DNA from: an uncultured Williamsia sp.
GTDB taxonomy: Bacteria > Actinomycetota > Actinomycetes > Mycobacteriales > Mycobacteriaceae
Direction: 5' to 3'
Assembly (NCBI RefSeq): GCF_947494875.1
Contig: NZ_CANLWM010000006.1
Coordinates: 331,340-395,339, forward strand
Length of the DNA stretch: 64,000 nucleotides
A program made the position numbers and the translations under genes. Below are positions 1 through 11,080 of the stretch, in pieces. Every line of letters begins with the position of its first letter. Positions within the stretch are counted from its first letter, which is position 1. The notes beneath the pieces were generated by a model. The model was not told where the DNA came from. It searched no databases and saw nothing but the letters and a program-made list of their open reading frames with translations.

Positions 1-891
1 GACCCGCGTCGCCCGTGACAGCATGAAACCGGGCTTGTCCATGACGTTCTCGCGCATGTCGTCGGTGTTGAAGCCCAGAGAGATGTCGGCGAGGTCGAGG
101 CCGTGCTCGGCCATCCAGCCGATCGCGGTGACGGAGTCGTCGAACTGTGTGCCGTCGGGGTGCAGGTCGTCGGAGCCGAGGCGCATCGTCAGTGGGAACT
201 CCTCCGGCCACACGGCGCGGACGGCGTCGAGCGCCTCGAGGTGGAACCGCGCACGGTTCTCCAGGCTGCCGCCGTACTGGTCGGTCCGCTGGTTGGCCAG
301 CGGCGAGAAGAAGCTCGCGCCGAGATAGCCGTGGGCGTAGTGCATCTCGAGCCACTGGTAGCCGGCCTCGGCGGCGCGACGGGCGGCGTCGGCGTAACTC
401 TGCATGAGGTCGGCGATCTCCTCGACGGTCAGCTCGTGCACGTCGAACGAGTGGTCACCGCCGTAGGGGATGGCGGACGGTGCGCGGCAGGTCCAGCCCT
501 GCGGGTGGTCCGGCGGGAGTTGTGCGCCGCCGGGGAAACCGTCGATGGTCTTGTACTTCGGCACCTCGCTGCCCTTGCGGCCGGTGTGGCCGAGCTGGAT
601 GGCAGGCACGCCGCCGAAGCTCTTGATGATGTCGGTGACGCGCTTGTGTCCCTCGATCTGGCTGTCGTCCCAGATCCCGGCGCACGACGTCGACGTGCGG
701 CCGTCGGGGGTGATGGCGATCTGTTCGGGGAAGACGAGACCGAAGCCGCCGGCGGCGCGGGCGCCGAGATAGCTGACGTGGAAGTCGTCCATCGTCCCGT
801 CGGTGGAGCGGTACATGGTCATCGGTGACATCGCGATGCGGTTGCGCAGCGTGACGCCCTTGAGGGTGAACGGGGAGAAGAGGTCGGGCAC
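1..891 (-). CDS. NADH:flavin oxidoreductase / Old Yellow Enzyme family (3' end outside window)
   Basis: FMN-dependent oxidoreductase of the Old Yellow Enzyme family, which uses NAD(P)H to reduce activated alkenes or related substrates. The N-terminus (DLFSPFTLKGVTLRNRIAMS) is the classic family opening. Further in are the substrate/FMN-pocket motif QLGHTGRKG and the segment HYAHGYLGASFFSPLANQR followed by YGGSLENR, typical of the OYE beta/alpha barrel. The start is a GTG at 891, preceded by an AGGAG-like ribosome site; no better start lies upstream. About 297 codons are visible; the C-terminus runs off the left edge. The physiological substrate cannot be inferred. Confidence 0.9.
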   Translation of the reverse strand, partial: MPDLFSPFTLKGVTLRNRIAMSPMTMYRSTDGTMDDFHVSYLGARAAGGFGLVFPEQIAITPDGRTSTSCAGIWDDSQIEGHKRVTDIIKSFGGVPAIQLGHTGRKGSEVPKYKTIDGFPGGAQLPPDHPQGWTCRAPSAIPYGGDHSFDVHELTVEEIADLMQSYADAARRAAEAGYQWLEMHYAHGYLGASFFSPLANQRTDQYGGSLENRARFHLEALDAVRAVWPEEFPLTMRLGSDDLHPDGTQFDDSVTAIGWMAEHGLDLADISLGFNTDDMRENVMDKPGFMLSRATRV

Positions 892-1045
892 GGCGAGCTC
901 CTGGGGTGAGCGGGTGATCCGGATGCGCCTCTGCACCCGCGGACCCCCATTACCGCATGCGTGAGAGACGGTCCGATTACGCCGGACTACGGTCTCCGTT
1001 ACGCCCGTCTCACCTGGCCGGAGGTCGACGCGTGAGGCGCTGTGA

Positions 1046-1351
1046 TCAGCGCGCGTCGGGTGCTGCGGAGGTGTCGCCGTGGTGGCGCCAGTCCGCGTCG
1101 TACTCGGCGAGCTGCTCGGGGCTGGGCCGCCCGGCGGGAGCGATGGAACCGTTGGTCAGGATCGCCCGTCGGAGGATGGTCGCCGAGGTCGCGAAGCCGA
1201 CCACCATCACCAGCAGGCAGACGACGGCGGTGAGGTCGTCGCCGCGGGCGAAGCGCCACACGGTGAGACCGAATGCGGCGAGACCGATCACCATGCAGAC
1301 GTACCCGAACCAGACGGTCGGGGCGGACATCGACTTCTGGGGTGTGCTCAC
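1046..1351 (-). CDS. Small two-helix membrane protein, function unknown
   Basis: About 101 residues with two hydrophobic helices (around VWFGYVCMVIGLAAFGLTVW and LTAVVCLLVMVVGFATSATI) separated by a short basic turn, then a polar C-terminal tail rich in Arg, Asp and His. I chose the GTG at 1351 because a GAGAGG-type ribosome site sits about 8 nt upstream. A longer form from 1414 is open but adds a non-hydrophobic leader without a clear ribosome site. I do not recognise the family. It is divergent from the ABC exporter, with a TetR-like inverted repeat in the shared upstream region. Confidence 0.7.
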   Translation of the reverse strand: MSTPQKSMSAPTVWFGYVCMVIGLAAFGLTVWRFARGDDLTAVVCLLVMVVGFATSATILRRAILTNGSIAPAGRPSPEQLAEYDADWRHHGDTSAAPDAR

Positions 1352-1477
1352 AGCGGAACCTCTCGTCGGGCCCGCCGTGGCGAGCGTCATCGCGTCATCT
1401 GCATCACTATCCACGGTACGCCGCCGTCAGGTGGGCCGCCACGATCTGTGATGTCTATTCCGTTGTCGCAGTGGCGA

Positions 1478-1495
1478 TTAGACCGCTTGGTCTGA
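1478..1495. promoter_or_regulatory. Candidate TetR-type operator (inverted repeat)
   Basis: The palindrome TTAGACCGCTTGGTCTGA has arms AGACC/GGTCT around a 4-nt centre. It lies between the divergent membrane protein gene and the ABC exporter, about 110 nt before the exporter start. Its size and symmetry suit a TetR-family site controlling an efflux gene. No regulator gene is adjacent, so this is inference. Confidence 0.4.
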
Positions 1496-1591
1496 TTCCG
1501 CACGTCGGGCGAATGGCAGGTCGACGAGGCGCCCGCGCCGGCGGGCTCGGTATGTCCGGAAAACGACTTTCCCGATGTCGTTGCCCCTGCG

Positions 1592-1597
1592 TACTGT
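1592..1597 (+). promoter_or_regulatory. -10 element of a leaderless promoter for the ABC exporter
   Basis: TACTGT sits exactly 7 nt before the ATG at 1605, the spacing expected when transcription starts at the start codon. This supports 1605 rather than the upstream ATG at 1575. Confidence 0.6.
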
Positions 1598-1604
1598 CGG
1601 GGCG

Positions 1605-4600
1605 ATGTCCCTCGCACCCGCCCCGGAACGCACGCTGAGCGCTGCGTCGGTGGCTCGTGCCGACGATCCGCGGCAGACGGTCGACTGGCGCCGGATGCGG
1701 GGTCGCGCGATGGGCGTCGCGCTGACCCTCCTCGTGGTCGCGTCGATCGCCGAGGCCATCGGCACGGTCGTGGTCGGACGCGTCGCCGACGGGCCGACCC
1801 TGAGCCTCGTCGTCGTCCTCGGCATTGCGCTTATCGGGTCCGCCGTGCTCGACGCGATCGGCCGCACGGTGTGGACGTCGGTGTCCGACCGCGCCGAGGG
1901 CGCCCTGCGCGACGACCTGCTGACCGCCGCGCTGGGCCAGCCGCTGTCGGTGCTGTCCGAGACGGCCGTGGGCGAGATCCTCGACCGCGTCGACGACGAC
2001 ACCCACGAGGTCGGGTCCCTCGTCCGCCTCCAGCTGTGGGACGCGCTGCGGACCGTCGTGCTTGTCCTCCCGATGTGGATCGTCGCGGGCCTCACGTGGT
2101 GGCCCGCCTGGATCCTCTTCCCGATCGTCGCGTCGGCGGTGCTGCTCTCGATCCGTCCGCTCCTGGGCGTCCTCACCGACCGCAAGGTCGTCGAGGAGAT
2201 GGCGTGGACCGACCACGCGGCGGCGCTGGAGGAGGGCATCGCCGCCCGCGACGACCTCCGCACCAGCCTCGGCCAGGCGTTCGTGCTGCGGCGCAACGGC
2301 GAACTCGCCGCCGCGGTGCACCGCGCGTTCCTCACGGTGGTGCGGATCCAGGCGCGGATGACCGTCCGCGCCGGACTGCTGCTGCACCTGCTGATGGCCG
2401 TCATCGCGGTGGCCGGGGCGCTGCTCGTCGCGGGTCGCCACCTCGAGGTCGGCGCGCTGGTGACGCTGTTCCTGGTGTCGACGACGTTCGTCGGCCAGAT
2501 CAACCAGCTCGCCCGGCACCTCCCGGACCTGCAGGCCGGCATGGGTGCGATCGTCCGCCTGCGGCAGCTGCTGGCCGCGCCGCCCGAGCCGGTCGGCGGC
2601 CTGTCGCTGCCCGACGGGCCGCTCGACGTCACCATCACCGACCTCGAGTTCGCCTACGACGAGGGCACGTTCGCCCTGTCCGGCATCGATCTGCACATCG
2701 CGGCCGGCACCACCTGCGCCCTCGTCGGTAGGACGGGGTCAGGCAAGTCGACACTCGCCGCACTCATCTCCCGTGCGGTCGACCCGCCCGTCGGGACGGT
2801 GCGCCTCGGCGGGGTCGACGTCACCGAACTCGACCTGCACCGCCTGCGCGCCGCCGTCGGTGTCGTCACCCAGCGGACCGAGATCGTCGCGGGCACGCTC
2901 GCCCAGAACATCGCCCTGTTCGGCGACGTCCACCGCGAGCGCATCGCCGAGGCTGTCGCCGACCTGCAGCTCACCGACTGGGTCGCCGGACTTCCCGCGG
3001 GCCTCGACACCCCGCTCGGCCCGGGCGGCACGACGCTCTCGGCGGGGGAGGAGCAGCTCGTCGCGTTCGCCCGCCTGCTGGTGCGCGACGTGCGCATCGT
3101 CGTGCTCGACGAGGCGACGGCCCGCATGGACCCGCTCACCGAGGCGCGGGTGGTCCGCGCCGCCGACCGGCTGCTCGCCCGCCGCACCGGTCTGCTGATC
3201 GCTCACCGACTCACCACGGTCGCCCGCGCCGACACCGTCGCGGTCCTCGACCGCGGCAGGCTCATCGACCACGGACCACAGTCGGTGCTCGCGCAGCGTC
3301 CGGGACCGTTCCGGACCCTGCTCGACGCGGCCGCCACGCACACCTCGTCGGAACCGGTCGAGACGACCGGCGGATCGGTCGGAGCCGTTCGGCGACAAGG
3401 TGATCCACCGCCGACCCGCGGCGTCGAGAGCGGCCCCAGCCTCGGGCGCGGGGTCGTCTCGCTGCTTCGCGTGCACCCCGAGTGGGGCCTGTTCGGTGCC
3501 GCACTGTTCCTCAGCGCCGCGCTCACCGGTGCGTTCGGTGCGGTCACCGCCGCCCTGTGGGGTCACGTCGTGGCCGCAGTCGGTCGCGGCGACGTCCCGA
3601 CCCTCCTGCTGGTGGGTGTGGTGGTCAGCCTGATCGTCTCGCCGTTCCTCGTGGCCGGCGCCGTCCTGCGCTACACCCGCTGGTGGGTCGACGGGTTGCT
3701 GCGCGTGCGCACCTCGGTGCTCATGGCGCAGACCGAACAGCACCGCCTGCCGCGGACGCCGCCGGGCGAGATCGTCGCGCGCGCACTCGACGCCGACCGC
3801 TTCATCCGCTACGCCGACCGCTGGGTCGACGTCGTCAACGGCATCATCGTCGTGGTCGTCACGACGATCATGGCCGGCAGCCTCCTGGCCGGATCGGTCC
3901 TGATGGTCGTGATGGTCGCCGCCGCAGCGGCTTCCGCGGTCGGCCGTCCGTTCGCCGGGAGGTCGGCGGCCGCGGCGTCGGCGACCCGCGCCGCCTTCGG
4001 ACGGTCGCTGGTCTCGGTGCTGGAGAGTGCGCGCACCATCAAGCTCGCCGCCGCGACCGAGGACGCCCACCGCCACCTCACCCGCACCGACGCCGGTCGC
4101 GTCGACGCGGCGGTGCGCGAACACCGCATCCAGTCGATCCTCATCGGCGTGCCCGTCGTGCTGGTGTACGCCGGAGTGGTCGCCGCGTGGGCCGTCTTCC
4201 TGGCCGGCGGCTGGGGCCTGGCGACCGCACTCCTGGTGTCGGGCACGGTGATCGGCTTCGACTGGTTCGGCCGGGTCGCGGGTGCGGTGATCACCGAAGC
4301 CCCCGGCACGAGAGCGTGGCAGCGGGTCACAGCCCGCTTCGCGGGCGGTCGGGACCTCATGGCCGTGCCGCGCGCCGTCGACCTCCTCCGCGGGTCGTCG
4401 CCGCCCCCGGAATCACCGACACGTGTCCCTCTCGAGCGCCTGTCGGTGCACTCCTTCGACGCCGTCCACTCCGACGGCACCATCGGTGCCACAGGCATCG
4501 ACATCCACGTCGACGCGGGCGAACTCGTCCTGCTCCTCGGACAGGTCGGGTCGGGCAAGTCGAGCCTGCTGTCCGCGCTCGCCGGTCTCATCGACCACCG

Positions 4601-5111
4601 CGGTGAGATCCGCTGGAACGACGAGACCGTCACCGACACGCAGGCGTTCCTGCGTCCGGGTCAGGTGGCGCACGTCGCTCAGGTGCCGCGGGTGCTGTCG
4701 GGGACTTTCGCCGAGAACATCCGCGTCGACCACGACCGTCGCATCGACGGTGCCGTCGATGACGCGCGCCTCGCCCCCGACGTCGCCGCGGCCGGCGGGG
4801 TCGACGCGGTGATCGGCCACCGCGGGGTGCGACTGTCCGGCGGTCAGGTCCAGCGGCTCGCCCTCGCGCGGGCACTCGCCAGTGAGCCCGAGCTGCTCCT
4901 CGCCGACGACGTGTCGTCGGCGTTGGACGCGACCACGGAGGTCGAGCTGTGGCGGTCGCTGCGCGAGCGGGGGACCGCGGTGCTCGGCGCCACCAGCAAG
5001 CGTGCCGCGCTCGCCCAGGCCGATCGGGTGGTGGTGCTCGTCGACGGGACTGTCGCGGCGATGGGTGCGTGGCGCGACCTCGAGTCGTCGTGGGGTCACC
5101 TCGCCGGCTGA
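1605..5111 (+). CDS. Fused ABC exporter with two TMD-NBD modules
   Basis: Single-chain ABC exporter of about 1168 residues in the order TMD1-NBD1-TMD2-NBD2. NBD1 has Walker A GRTGSGKST (about residue 373), a variant signature LSAGEEQ, canonical Walker B VVLDEATARMD and an intact H-loop (LIAHRLT). NBD2 has Walker A GQVGSGKSS (about 979) and canonical LSGGQ, but its Walker B is LLLADDVSS, with Asp where the catalytic Glu belongs, and the H-loop histidine is missing (GATSKRA). One composite ATP site is therefore degenerate and the other intact, as in heterodimeric exporters such as TM287/288. The substrate is unknown; drugs, lipids, or CydDC-type small thiols are possible. An inverted repeat upstream suggests TetR control. 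Confidence 0.93.
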   Translation: MSLAPAPERTLSAASVARADDPRQTVDWRRMRGRAMGVALTLLVVASIAEAIGTVVVGRVADGPTLSLVVVLGIALIGSAVLDAIGRTVWTSVSDRAEGALRDDLLTAALGQPLSVLSETAVGEILDRVDDDTHEVGSLVRLQLWDALRTVVLVLPMWIVAGLTWWPAWILFPIVASAVLLSIRPLLGVLTDRKVVEEMAWTDHAAALEEGIAARDDLRTSLGQAFVLRRNGELAAAVHRAFLTVVRIQARMTVRAGLLLHLLMAVIAVAGALLVAGRHLEVGALVTLFLVSTTFVGQINQLARHLPDLQAGMGAIVRLRQLLAAPPEPVGGLSLPDGPLDVTITDLEFAYDEGTFALSGIDLHIAAGTTCALVGRTGSGKSTLAALISRAVDPPVGTVRLGGVDVTELDLHRLRAAVGVVTQRTEIVAGTLAQNIALFGDVHRERIAEAVADLQLTDWVAGLPAGLDTPLGPGGTTLSAGEEQLVAFARLLVRDVRIVVLDEATARMDPLTEARVVRAADRLLARRTGLLIAHRLTTVARADTVAVLDRGRLIDHGPQSVLAQRPGPFRTLLDAAATHTSSEPVETTGGSVGAVRRQGDPPPTRGVESGPSLGRGVVSLLRVHPEWGLFGAALFLSAALTGAFGAVTAALWGHVVAAVGRGDVPTLLLVGVVVSLIVSPFLVAGAVLRYTRWWVDGLLRVRTSVLMAQTEQHRLPRTPPGEIVARALDADRFIRYADRWVDVVNGIIVVVVTTIMAGSLLAGSVLMVVMVAAAAASAVGRPFAGRSAAAASATRAAFGRSLVSVLESARTIKLAAATEDAHRHLTRTDAGRVDAAVREHRIQSILIGVPVVLVYAGVVAAWAVFLAGGWGLATALLVSGTVIGFDWFGRVAGAVITEAPGTRAWQRVTARFAGGRDLMAVPRAVDLLRGSSPPPESPTRVPLERLSVHSFDAVHSDGTIGATGIDIHVDAGELVLLLGQVGSGKSSLLSALAGLIDHRGEIRWNDETVTDTQAFLRPGQVAHVAQVPRVLSGTFAENIRVDHDRRIDGAVDDARLAPDVAAAGGVDAVIGHRGVRLSGGQVQRLALARALASEPELLLADDVSSALDATTEVELWRSLRERGTAVLGATSKRAALAQADRVVVLVDGTVAAMGAWRDLESSWGHLAG

Positions 5112-5139
5112 TGCGGCGGAGAAAACGCGACAATCACTC

Positions 5140-5167
5140 TTGACTCAGTCCAGAAAACTGACATAGT
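5140..5167 (+). promoter_or_regulatory. furA-katG promoter (TTGACT-N16-CATAGT)
   Basis: A -35 box TTGACT at 5140-5145 and a -10 box CATAGT at 5162-5167, with an A-rich spacer, lie directly ahead of furA. The arrangement closely resembles the mycobacterial furA promoter, where FurA represses its own transcription by binding this AT-rich stretch. The -10 box is 7 nt from the GTG at 5175, so the message is probably leaderless. Confidence 0.75.
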
Positions 5168-5174
5168 GGTGAGC

Positions 5175-5612
5175 GTGGCCACACGAGGAGATGCAGAGCA
5201 GCAGTTGCGCTCGGCGTCGCTCCGTGTCACCCGCCCGCGGGTGGCGGTGCTCGACGTCGTCGACGCACACCCGCATGCCGACACCGATTCCATCTTCACG
5301 GCCGTTCGCGAGACTCTGCCCGACGTGTCTCGGCAGGCCGTGTACGACGTCCTCGGCGCACTGTCCGCGTCGGGGCTCGTCCGCAAGATCCAGCCCACGG
5401 GATCGGTGGCCCGGTACGAGTCACGCGTGGGGGACAACCACCACCACGTCGTGTGCCGGGTGTGCGGGGCCATCGCCGACGTCGACTGCGCCGTCGGTGA
5501 CTCCCCGTGTCTGCACGCCTCGGACGACAACGGTTTCGTCATCGACGAGGCCGAGGTCATCTACTGGGGCACCTGCCCCGATTGCACACCCACGCTCCGA
5601 TCGCAGCCGTGA
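5175..5612 (+). CDS. furA: FurA, Fur-family repressor of katG
   Basis: Redox- and metal-responsive Fur-family repressor, paired with katG in actinomycetes. It has the winged-helix region with SRQAVYDVLGALSASGLVRKI, the metal-binding GDNHHHVVCRVCG motif and a second Cys pair (CPDC) near the C-terminus. I start it at GTG 5175, not at the upstream GTGs 5166/5169. That gives 145 residues and the same spacing before LRVTRPRVAVL as mycobacterial FurA, and it falls 7 nt after the -10 box. katG follows after about 40 nt and is probably co-transcribed. FurA is expected to respond to peroxide or iron by releasing the promoter. Confidence 0.95.
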   Translation: MATRGDAEQQLRSASLRVTRPRVAVLDVVDAHPHADTDSIFTAVRETLPDVSRQAVYDVLGALSASGLVRKIQPTGSVARYESRVGDNHHHVVCRVCGAIADVDCAVGDSPCLHASDDNGFVIDEAEVIYWGTCPDCTPTLRSQP

Positions 5613-7895
<2,283 letters not shown>

Positions 7896-7924
7896 GGTCG
7901 TGACGGCTGACTGACAGCCACACC

Positions 7925-7962
7925 CGGACGCCCCGTGAACCACTCGGTTCGCGGGGCGTCCG
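7925..7962 (+). terminator. Hairpin terminator after katG
   Basis: The 17-nt arms 7925-7941 and 7946-7962 are complementary with one G-T pair and a 4-nt loop. It begins about 30 nt after the katG stop, and no T-run follows, as is common in high-GC actinomycetes. Confidence 0.8.
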
Positions 7963-7983
7963 TCGTCTGCGCGTCGTCCGTGC

Positions 7984-8190
7984 TCAGACCGCGCCGGGCG
8001 GTGCGGCCCAGGGGATGACGGCGACCTGTCGGTCACCGCGATCCTCGACCACGAGCACCGTCGCGCCCACCTCGATCTCCACCTCGGCGGACGCGAGGTA
8101 CGTCTCGCGCGTCCCTCCGACACGGATCTCCACCTCGCCGATGCATCGCGAGGTCCCACGCCCAGCCGCATATGCCGGTCCGCGAGCACT
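7984..8190 (-). pseudogene. 3' remnant of an NfeD-like OB-fold protein gene
   Basis: The minus-strand frame ending at 7984 encodes a recognisable NfeD-type OB domain: GEVEIRVGGTRETYLASAEV followed by EIEVGATVLVVEDRG and a hydrophobic end AVIPWAAP. Upstream of about 8190 the frame loses similarity, there is no plausible start codon or ribosome site, and the N-terminal membrane part of a normal NfeD protein is missing. I read it as the 3' stump of a gene whose 5' part was lost, possibly when the adjacent sigma-factor patch arrived. A very short expressed peptide cannot be excluded. Confidence 0.55.
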
Positions 8191-8527
8191 CCGAGATCGC
8201 TCTCGCGGTTCGAGACGCAGGCGGTGGCCGCTCGGCGACGTCGGGCGAACACGACGTCGATCTGATCCCGTCGGGCGGGCGCAAGCTCGGCCCGATCGAC
8301 TGGATCTCCTTCACTGAGCTGCCGGCGAGAAAGCCGTGGCGGCGGCGAATCACTGGCCGCCGCCACGAAGTGCGATCCGAACATTCGGTCATCATCGCTG
8401 TCAGGAGGTTGACGCTTGATGCTGCCGACCTCACGTTTCGGAGTTCCGATCCGTCGTATCTGATGAGAGTGTCGTGGGTTGTCATGGTCCGCAGGGCCGC
8501 GAAGCGGTCCTCTCAGAGAGGCGGAAG
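8191..8527. other. Intergenic stretch with one hairpin, no gene seen
   Basis: No reading frame here has a start, a ribosome site and recognisable protein. A GC-rich hairpin (10-nt arms 8336-8345 and 8357-8366) is the only structure noted. The next gene's promoter should lie within 8400-8520, but I could not identify it with confidence. Confidence 0.5.
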
Positions 8528-9484
8528 ATGTCGCACGAGGAGCCGGCAGTGGTCCCATCCGGGGGTGACGCGGACGTTGTTGCCGAACGCCGTCGCCTCG
8601 TTTCCCTGGCCTACAGGATGACGGGAACTCTGGCAGATGCGGAAGACGTCGTTCAGGAGACTTACATTCGGTGGTACCGGCTGACAGAACAGGAACGCGG
8701 CGAGATCCGCAGTCCTGCAGCCTGGCTGACCCGAGCCGCCGGCCGAATCGCACTCGACGTGCTCAGTTCGGCCAGAGCTCGTCGCGAGAAGCAGATCGGA
8801 CAGTGGCTGCCGGAACCGATCCCATCCGACCTCTTCCTCGGCACGGGAGCAGCCTCAGACGCCGCTGTCGGTGTGGTGGAGGATCCGCTGGACCGAGTGA
8901 CCCTCGACGACGCGGTGAGTACTGCGCTCCTGATGGTGCTGGAGTCCATGACTCCGGCAGAGCGCGTCGCGTTCGTGCTGCATGACGTATTCGGCACTCC
9001 GTTCGACGAGATCGCAGACCTGGTTGGACGTTCGCCCGAAGCCACCCGTCAGTTGGCTTCCTCTGCGCGGCGACACGTGCGTGAGCGGCGTACTTCTGTA
9101 GTCGCCTCGAAGACACATGACGACGTGGTTCGCGCGTTCCTGGCCGCGAGTCAGGGAGGGGACATGCGACTTCTGATGAGAACTCTCGCGCCTGAGGTCG
9201 AGTTGCGGGCTGATGGCGGCGGAGTGGTGCGCGCCGCTCCCAACGTCGTCACGGGATCCGATCGCGTTGCGCGTTTCCTCATGGGCGTCATGCAGAAACA
9301 GCCGGAGCTCGTGTTCGAGGAACGGCGCACCGCGGACGGCTTGGGATACGCCTTGACTCTGGGCGGACGACTTTTCGGCATTGCCAGCTTCCACGTTGAG
9401 GGGGAGCAGATCACCGACGTTTGGCTTGTGCTGGACCCTCGCAAGCTCGGCGAGTGGGTGACCCCCGGTCAGATCACCGAGTGA
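8528..9484 (+). CDS. ECF41-type RNA polymerase sigma factor (SigJ-like)
   Basis: Extracytoplasmic-function sigma factor of about 318 residues: sigma region 2 (LVSLAYRMTGTLADAEDVVQ), region 4 (LHDVFGTPFDEIADLVGRSP), then a C-terminal NTF2/SnoaL-like domain. The linker carries WLPEP, and the C-terminal domain carries DGGG and DPRKL (matching the family's DGGGK and NPDKL). All three are hallmarks of group ECF41, where the extension acts as a built-in regulator instead of a separate anti-sigma factor. The start is ATG 8528 after a purine-rich site; the upstream in-frame stretch from 8474 is not protein-like. The next gene is an epimerase-like reductase, a typical ECF41 partner. Base composition is less GC-rich than in the neighbours. 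Confidence 0.93.
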   Translation: MSHEEPAVVPSGGDADVVAERRRLVSLAYRMTGTLADAEDVVQETYIRWYRLTEQERGEIRSPAAWLTRAAGRIALDVLSSARARREKQIGQWLPEPIPSDLFLGTGAASDAAVGVVEDPLDRVTLDDAVSTALLMVLESMTPAERVAFVLHDVFGTPFDEIADLVGRSPEATRQLASSARRHVRERRTSVVASKTHDDVVRAFLAASQGGDMRLLMRTLAPEVELRADGGGVVRAAPNVVTGSDRVARFLMGVMQKQPELVFEERRTADGLGYALTLGGRLFGIASFHVEGEQITDVWLVLDPRKLGEWVTPGQITE

Positions 9485-9581
9485 GCCTGACATTCACCGT
9501 GCCTGTGCCGTCAAGTACATGAGGGCATCGAGCCGCTCGCGCTGCGGGAGGTTCCTGCTGCGCTGAGAAAGGGAGTCGAAG

Positions 9582-10334
9582 ATGAAGATTGCAGTCGCGG
9601 GTGGAACCGGCACCGTGGGAAAATACGTTGTGCAGGCGGCGCGTCGTCGTGGTCACGAGGTGGTCCTCTTGACACGCAGCAACGGCGTAGATGTCCTTCA
9701 GGGCAGTGGCATCGACAAAGCCATCGCAGGGGCGGATGCGGTCGTCGATGTGCTCAACGCGACCACGCTGTCGACCAGAAAGGCGGTCGAGTTCTTCGAG
9801 TCGGCGTCGCGACAGTTGCTGAGCGCGGAGACTCGTGCGGGAACGCCGCACCATGTGGCGTTGTCGATCGTGGGAATCGACAATATCGACACGTCGTACT
9901 ACGCCGGAAAGCTCGCTCAGGAACGTCTCGTTGCCGCATCCGATGTGCCTCACACCATCGCTCGTACCGGCCAGTTCCACGAGTTCGCTGAGCAGATCGT
10001 CGCGCAGACCACCATGGGTGCGCTGACCCTGATTCCGAAGACTCTTACTCGGCCCGTTGCCGCCGAGGAGGTCGGCGAACACCTCATCGCTGTCGCCGAG
10101 AACGAACCCACTGGTCGGGCAATCGATCTGCTCGGTCCTCGGGACGAGTCCTTGGCCGACATGGTTCGCCGGATGTACGCGCACGACGGAACGCGACGTC
10201 GGGTGCTGGAGTTGCGTTTCCCTGGCACTTACGGGCGAGGTCTGGCTTCCGGCGAGCTCCGCGGCGGCACCTCGAAGACAACTGCGCGCAGAACGTTTGA
10301 CGAGTGGCTGCGCACCGGGCATCACGCCGAGTAG
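9582..10334 (+). CDS. NmrA-like atypical SDR NAD(P)-binding protein
   Basis: Protein of about 250 residues with the nucleotide-binding Rossmann motif MKIAVAGGTGTVGKYVV at its N-terminus and a later SIVGIDNIDTSYYAGK segment containing the YxxxK-type residues. This is the NmrA/NAD-epimerase-like branch of the short-chain dehydrogenases; members act as redox-sensing proteins or quinone reductases. The start is ATG 9582 with a GGGAG-type ribosome site. It lies about 100 nt after the ECF41 sigma gene, fitting the known link between ECF41 factors and epimerase/oxidoreductase target genes. A paralogue on the opposite strand lies 0.75 kb away (11081-11818). Confidence 0.88.
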   Translation: MKIAVAGGTGTVGKYVVQAARRRGHEVVLLTRSNGVDVLQGSGIDKAIAGADAVVDVLNATTLSTRKAVEFFESASRQLLSAETRAGTPHHVALSIVGIDNIDTSYYAGKLAQERLVAASDVPHTIARTGQFHEFAEQIVAQTTMGALTLIPKTLTRPVAAEEVGEHLIAVAENEPTGRAIDLLGPRDESLADMVRRMYAHDGTRRRVLELRFPGTYGRGLASGELRGGTSKTTARRTFDEWLRTGHHAE

Positions 10335-10442
10335 TCCGCCGGGTTCGGCTCTTCCTCGTGTCAACTGCGCCGAGCACCGACAGACGTGCGTCACTCCCTT
10401 CCACATGGTCTACCGACGCCCGGCGTCGAGAACGGGATTTTC

Positions 10443-10907
10443 ATGAGCAACCGCGCCCACCTTCCCGGTGACACTGCGAGCGATGACCCACGCGTCGGCA
10501 GAATCCAGCTGGCTGCTCTCATCGGCTCCATCGTCATCGCCGCCGTCGTCGGTACATGGGCATACTTCTTCCCGGCGCAGTTCTACGATCACTTCCCGGC
10601 AGTCCTGGGCGAGTGGATCTCGCAAGACGGGCCGTACAACGAGCACCTGATCCGCGACCACGGCGCCCAGTACCTCGCACTCGGGCTGGCGAGCGTCTTC
10701 GGCCTGTTCTGGCACTCCCAGATCGGCTACCGGCTCCTCGGTATCGCATGGACCACTTTCGGGGTGCTCCACTTCCTCTATCACGTCACGCATCTCAGCC
10801 ACTTGTCCGTATCGGACCGGATCAGCCAGGTCATCGTTCTCGGCTTCGCTGTCCTACTCGGTGTCGGCCTCTTCATCCCGCCGCGGCGCCGTCCTCGCCC
10901 TGCGTGA
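10443..10907 (+). CDS. Four-helix membrane protein, DUF4345-like
   Basis: About 154 residues with four predicted membrane helices: LAALIGSIVIAAVVGTWAYF, the segment around YLALGLASVFGLFW, GYRLLGIAWTTFGVLHFLYH and VIVLGFAVLLGVGLFI. A His-containing stretch, HFLYHVTHLSHL, lies on one side. It resembles small DUF4345-type membrane proteins, but I cannot assign a function. The start is ATG 10443. It follows the NmrA-like gene in the same direction and may belong to the same sigma-factor regulon. A strong bidirectional hairpin lies downstream. Confidence 0.75.
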   Translation: MSNRAHLPGDTASDDPRVGRIQLAALIGSIVIAAVVGTWAYFFPAQFYDHFPAVLGEWISQDGPYNEHLIRDHGAQYLALGLASVFGLFWHSQIGYRLLGIAWTTFGVLHFLYHVTHLSHLSVSDRISQVIVLGFAVLLGVGLFIPPRRRPRPA

Positions 10908-10995
10908 TGGATACATCGGCGCATCAGGCGGCGCTCGGCACCCATGGCGGCAGCTGACCTGACGGCCACGTTCTCGAGGAGCGACAGATGCCGAA

Positions 10996-11042
10996 AAGAG
11001 CCTCACCTTCCACGCTCATAGATCGTGGGAGGTGAGGCTCTT
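10996..11042. terminator. Bidirectional hairpin terminator
   Basis: The arms 10996-11013 and 11025-11042 form an 18-bp stem with one G-T pair and an 11-nt loop. It lies between convergent genes (membrane protein on plus, NmrA-like on minus), with A-rich and T-rich flanks on the two sides, so it can serve both directions. Confidence 0.85.
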
Positions 11043-11080
11043 CGACTCGAGATCAGGTCGGGCCCGGCGGGTGGAATGGG

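Noticed and set aside
9485..9581. ECF41 promoter (TGTCACA-N16-CGTC) before the NmrA-like gene
   Set aside because: The closest match, TGACATT at 9488 with CGTC at 9509, has the wrong -35 word and a 14-nt spacer.
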